From Chryseolinea serpens (GTDB taxonomy: Bacteria; Bacteroidota; Bacteroidia; Cytophagales; Cyclobacteriaceae), in contig NZ_FQWQ01000007.1 in NCBI RefSeq assembly GCF_900129725.1, positions 1 through 64,000 on the forward strand: DNA of 64,000 nucleotides, written 5' to 3'. Under the pieces are notes generated by a model. That model did not search any database. It was not told the origin of the DNA and saw only the letters and a program-made list of their open reading frames with translations. Within the stretch, counting starts at the first letter, position 1; every line of letters starts with the position of its first letter. A program made the position numbers and the translations under genes. Below are positions 61,274-64,000 of this stretch, piece by piece.

Positions 61274-61729
61274 ATGTTATCAAAAAAATGTCAATACGCG
61301 TTGCACGCGTTAAAGTTTATGGCGCAACATCCGGTTGGCCAACTCCTGCACATAAAGGAAATTGCCAGCCAGGAGCATATCCCTAAAAAATTTCTTGAGT
61401 CAATATTGCGGGATCTAAAAACGGCTGGAATCTTGGGAAGTAAAATGGGCAACATCGGTGGGTATTATTTTATAAAGAAACCATCGGACGTAACGTTGCT
61501 CGAAGTGATCAGGACAATTGACGGAGCGGTGGCCATGCTCCCCTGTGTTTCTCTGAATTATTACCAGTCCTGCGGCTTCTGCGAAGACGAGTCCACCTGT
61601 GGGATCAATTCCGCATTCAGTAAAGTTCGGGACGAGACGTTAAAGATATTGTCAGCAACCACCATCCGTGACCTTAGTCCCGATTTGATCACCGTCGGGA
61701 GGGATTGGGGAGGGTATAAAAAAAGTTAA
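61274..61729 (+). CDS. Rrf2-family transcriptional regulator (IscR/CymR-like)
   Basis: Protein of 151 aa. Winged helix-turn-helix with the Rrf2 signature 'HIKEIASQEHIPKKFLESIL' followed by 'RDLKTAGILGSKMGNIGGYY'. The dimerisation part carries four cysteines, 'LPCVSLNYYQSCGFCEDEST' then C, spaced C-x9-C-x2-C-x5-C, which could hold an Fe-S cluster or respond to thiols. In other bacteria Rrf2 proteins control Fe-S assembly (IscR) or cysteine metabolism (CymR). It is the only DNA-binding regulator inside the sulfur region, so it is my candidate for the TCTAT-N7-ATAGA sites. No site lies before its own start. Confidence 0.9.
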   Translation: MLSKKCQYALHALKFMAQHPVGQLLHIKEIASQEHIPKKFLESILRDLKTAGILGSKMGNIGGYYFIKKPSDVTLLEVIRTIDGAVAMLPCVSLNYYQSCGFCEDESTCGINSAFSKVRDETLKILSATTIRDLSPDLITVGRDWGGYKKS

Positions 61730-61736
61730 AATATTA

Positions 61737-61784
61737 TTTGGATCGACATGGATATAAACTACATTTGTCTATCGACTTAATAGA
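61737..61784 (+). promoter_or_regulatory. Sulfatase promoter with operator at the transcription start
   Basis: TTTG (61737-61740), 19 bases, then TACATTTG (61760-61767), followed immediately by the operator TCTATCGACTTAATAGA (61768-61784). Here the inverted repeat overlaps the predicted start, a repressor-like position unlike the susC, gdhA and yceI arrangement. Confidence 0.65.
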
Positions 61785-61807
61785 GTAATCAATTTCCCAC
61801 CGGATTG

Positions 61808-61896
61808 ATTTTATAGAAGAAGAAAGAGAATAGGCTCGATGAACTTCTGGCAACCTGTCGCCACCAAGGACAAGGTGCTAAATCCAACTATAAAAT
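61808..61896 (+). ncRNA. SAM-I (S-box) type riboswitch without P4
   Basis: Core 'GGCTCGATGAACTTCTGGCA' and 'AAGGTGCTAAATCC' fit the S-box consensus closely. P1: ATTTTATAG (61808-61816) with CTATAAAAT (61888-61896). P2: AGAAG (61818-61822) with CTTCT (61844-61848). P3: ACCTGTC (61853-61859) with GACAAGGT (61869-61876). Only two bases separate the last core base from P1, so P4 is missing. Compared with the copy at 53426, all helices differ in sequence but keep pairing. P1 ends 12 bases before the CCC leader frame. Confidence 0.88.
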
Positions 61897-61908
61897 TTTT
61901 GAAGTCCA

Positions 61909-61992
61909 ATGAAAACCAAGACAGACCTTCCGGGGACGATCGTGCATGCTCCACATTTACTCCATTCTTATAGCAACTATTGCTGTTGCTGA
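61909..61992 (+). CDS. Putative leader peptide ending Cys-Cys-Cys
   Basis: 27 codons from ATG 61909: MKTKTDLPGTIVHAPHLLH..., ending SYSNYCCC, then TGA. The codons TGC TGT TGC lie directly before the stop. Placement (12 bases after a SAM-I riboswitch, about 150 bases before a terminator-like hairpin and about 265 before the sulfatase) mirrors the gdhA leader. Confidence 0.65.
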   Translation: MKTKTDLPGTIVHAPHLLHSYSNYCCC

Positions 61993-62141
61993 TTCTTAAC
62001 GCCTTCGTTTATCCTTTTTATCGCTGGGTAGTATCCGGGATTCGGATGCAACCCTGTTGACGGATCCGTTAGTGGCGTATCTACAGACAACGCGCAGGCT
62101 GTGGCCTGTTTGAAAATCAAAAAAGCTGGGTTGTTTGATGT

Positions 62142-62172
62142 CGATGAGGTCATTCCGGCGTCATCGTTTTTT
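62142..62172 (+). terminator. Terminator-like hairpin before the sulfatase gene
   Basis: CGATGA (62142-62147) pairs with TCATCG (62161-62166), followed directly by TTTTTT. It is 86 bases ahead of the sulfatase start, so read-through is needed for expression; a candidate attenuator. Confidence 0.55.
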
Positions 62173-62257
62173 AGCCGCTTATTTTCCTGGAAAGGCAAGA
62201 CGAGTTTGATGCAGCCGTCTTGAACCAAAATTAAAGACCAAATAAAATTCAAAGTCA

Positions 62258-64000
62258 ATGAAAAATTTATCCGCTCACATAACCCGCAAAGGGAAGTTCA
62301 TCGCCCTCAGTATCTTGTTGGCCGGGGGCGCGGGCTTTCAAGCCGTTGCGCAGCAGGAGCCGCTACAGCCCTTCAAAGGCAAATTGGGCAAGACCTTTGA
62401 AGAGACACAACAAGCATGGCCCGAATTCACGAAGGCCAAAGCCGATTCGCCGAACGTTATCTACATATTGATCGACGACATCGGCTTTGGTGCGGCGTCG
62501 GCGTTCGGTGGGTTGATCCCCACACCCACGTTTGACAGCCTGGCGAACAACGGCTTGCGCTATACAAATTTTCATACGAATGGTGTATGCTCTCCCACGC
62601 GTTCGGGTTTGTTAACGGGTCGCAATTCGCACTCGGTTCATATCGGAAGTAACTCGGCCGCGGGGACACCGGGTTATGACCGGTATATGCCCTTTGAAAA
62701 ATCGACCATCGCCGACATCCTTCGAGAAAATGGTTACAATACCTATGCTGTTGGCAAGTGGCATTTGACACCTTCCAGCGACCTGACACAGGCAGGCCCT
62801 TTCAATCGCTATCCTACCGGAAGGGGATTTGATCACTACTATGGTTTTCTGGGTGGCGCTACAGATCAGTATCACCCGCAGCTTTGGGATGATACGCGCA
62901 AAGTTGAACTCGCCGACAACAACAAAACGCACATCACGACTTTGCTCACCAACAAAGCCATCAGCTTCATCGCAGAGCAAAAGTCGCTGGCGCCTGAAAA
63001 GCCATTCTTCCTCTACTATGCTCCCGGCGCAACGCATTCTCCCCATCAGGTTGACAAGAGCTGGGTAGACAAGTTCAAGGGCAAGTTTGACCAGGGTTGG
63101 GACAAGTACCGCGAAGATGCGGTGGCACGTCAAATTAAACTGGGCGTCGTTCCGGCCAATACGGTATTGCCTCCGAAGGACAAGGATGTGCCGCATTGGA
63201 ATGAGCTCAGCGCCAATGAAAAGAAACTCGCCATCCGACACTTCGAAGTGTATGCGGCCTTCCTGGCGCAAACGGATTATGAAGTGGGTCGCCTGATAAA
63301 TTTCCTGAAGAATATCCATCAACTGGACAACACACTCATCTATCTTTCCATCGGCGATAACGGCGCCAGCAAAGCCGGGACACCGTTTGGCAGGATCAAG
63401 ATCTATGATCCCGCCCTCACCGAAGAGCAACGGCTGCAGCAAAGCCTGAAGGACATCGACCTGATCGGCACTGAAGACTCCAACTCCGACTATCCGTTGG
63501 GATGGGCACAGGCCACGAACACGCCTTTTCGTTATTTTAAGGCCGATGCAAATTCAGAAGGAGGAACCCACAACCCGCTGATCGTGTTCTGGCCAAAACG
63601 AATCAAAGAACGCGGCATCCGGACGCAATACAGTCACGTCACCGACATAACCCCCACGACACTCGAGTTGGTGGGTGCCAAAGTTCCCACCGTCATCAAT
63701 GGCTATCAGCAGGAACCGTTTGAAGGAACAAGCCTGGCCTATTCCATCGACAACGCCAATGCGCCAACCCGCAAAACCGTTCAGTACTATGAGATCAACG
63801 GCTCCCGTTCTATTTATAAAGACGGATGGAAGGCTGCGGCCTATCACGTGAAAGGTCAAAGTTTTGATGCGGACAAATGGGAGTTGTTCAACCTGAATGA
63901 AGATCACAACGAACGGTTTGAGCTTTCGGCAAAGTATCCCGAAAAGTTAAAGGAGTTAAGAGAACTGTTCGACGCGGAGGCCGTGAAATACAATGTTTAT
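62258..64000 (+). CDS. Secreted formylglycine-dependent sulfatase (partial, runs off the window)
   Basis: 581 codons are present from ATG 62258, with no stop before the window end. Signal peptide ends near FQAVAQ. Type I sulfatase: 'NVIYILIDDIGFGAASAFGG' (metal Asp pair), 'HTNGVCSPTRSGLLTGRN' with the C-x-P-x-R site at Cys111 that is oxidised to formylglycine, 'TYAVGKWHL' and 'GDNGASKAGTPFG'. The long form resembles bacterial arylsulfatases that release sulfate for growth. The SAM-I riboswitch, CCC leader and operator fit sulfur-starvation control rather than glycan use. A sulfatase-maturing enzyme is not in the window. Confidence 0.93.
   Translation, partial: MKNLSAHITRKGKFIALSILLAGGAGFQAVAQQEPLQPFKGKLGKTFEETQQAWPEFTKAKADSPNVIYILIDDIGFGAASAFGGLIPTPTFDSLANNGLRYTNFHTNGVCSPTRSGLLTGRNSHSVHIGSNSAAGTPGYDRYMPFEKSTIADILRENGYNTYAVGKWHLTPSSDLTQAGPFNRYPTGRGFDHYYGFLGGATDQYHPQLWDDTRKVELADNNKTHITTLLTNKAISFIAEQKSLAPEKPFFLYYAPGATHSPHQVDKSWVDKFKGKFDQGWDKYREDAVARQIKLGVVPANTVLPPKDKDVPHWNELSANEKKLAIRHFEVYAAFLAQTDYEVGRLINFLKNIHQLDNTLIYLSIGDNGASKAGTPFGRIKIYDPALTEEQRLQQSLKDIDLIGTEDSNSDYPLGWAQATNTPFRYFKADANSEGGTHNPLIVFWPKRIKERGIRTQYSHVTDITPTTLELVGAKVPTVINGYQQEPFEGTSLAYSIDNANAPTRKTVQYYEINGSRSIYKDGWKAAAYHVKGQSFDADKWELFNLNEDHNERFELSAKYPEKLKELRELFDAEAVKYNVY

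Noticed and set aside
61977-62258. 93-codon minus-strand frame ending in four glutamines
   Set aside because: The Gln codons are the complement of the CCC leader codons, and the frame is antisense to the sulfatase leader with no own promoter or similarity.

Overview
The window looks like chromosome of a Bacteroidota member, probably a soil or freshwater Cytophagales (Chryseolinea/Ohtaekwangia-like). The signs are a SusC/SusD pair, a two-component sensor with a reg_prop beta-propeller, many lipoproteins, Bacteroidota-type promoters (-7 element TAnnTTTG), a flexixanthin/zeaxanthin-type carotenoid operon and giant YD/Rhs proteins. The genus is inference; no rRNA or marker gene is present.

Layout. 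1-10.4 kb: the 24-bp repeats of an IS21-like end, a propeller histidine kinase, a decayed FtsX permease tail, an AHSA1-like protein, a serine hydrolase, a Crp/Fnr regulator with an MBL-fold and a SnoaL-like gene (both probable operators are visible), and an intradiol dioxygenase. 10.5-15.1 kb: a tightly overlapping crtI-crtB-idi-SRPBCC-crtZ-lycopene cyclase operon with a repeated operator-like motif in front of it. 15.4-16.5 kb: an S9 peptidase pseudogene and an adenylate-kinase-like protein without a P-loop. 17.2-31.9 kb: a polymorphic toxin locus made of two giant secreted Rhs/YD proteins, a small secreted protein between them, an AHH nuclease tip on the second giant (which also carries two leucine-rich-repeat modules), and a convergent Imm11-like candidate immunity gene. 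32-40.9 kb: ordinary metabolic genes and regulators (MDR oxidoreductase, DJ-1/AraC regulator, cupin, lactonase-like MBL, aminotransferase, MFS, DUF4350).

41-64 kb is the most interesting part and reads as a sulfur-scavenging regulon: SusC/SusD plus M14 carboxypeptidase, two APC permeases, SDR, CMD-like protein, glutamate dehydrogenase, TlpA-like protein, alpha/beta hydrolase, ATP-grasp ligase, SsuD/SfnG-type FMNH2-dependent monooxygenase, DUF1684 protein, YceI, an Rrf2/IscR/CymR-like regulator and a formylglycine sulfatase that runs off the window. Its intergenic regions share an inverted repeat TCTAT-N7-ATAGA (four exact copies and one near copy), which is a candidate operator for the Rrf2 protein. 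Downstream of it lie very short reading frames ending in or near tandem cysteine codons (CCHS, CCC, CCC, DCC, RCC, CRC before the stop). Two of these are preceded by compact SAM-I riboswitches whose P1 helix ends 10-12 nt before the small frame's start codon, and three of the leaders have a terminator-like hairpin plus T-tract before the main gene. I propose a layered sulfur switch: Rrf2 at the promoter, SAM at the riboswitch, and cysteine supply read by the leader peptide. All of this is deduced from sequence; nothing was searched or folded computationally.
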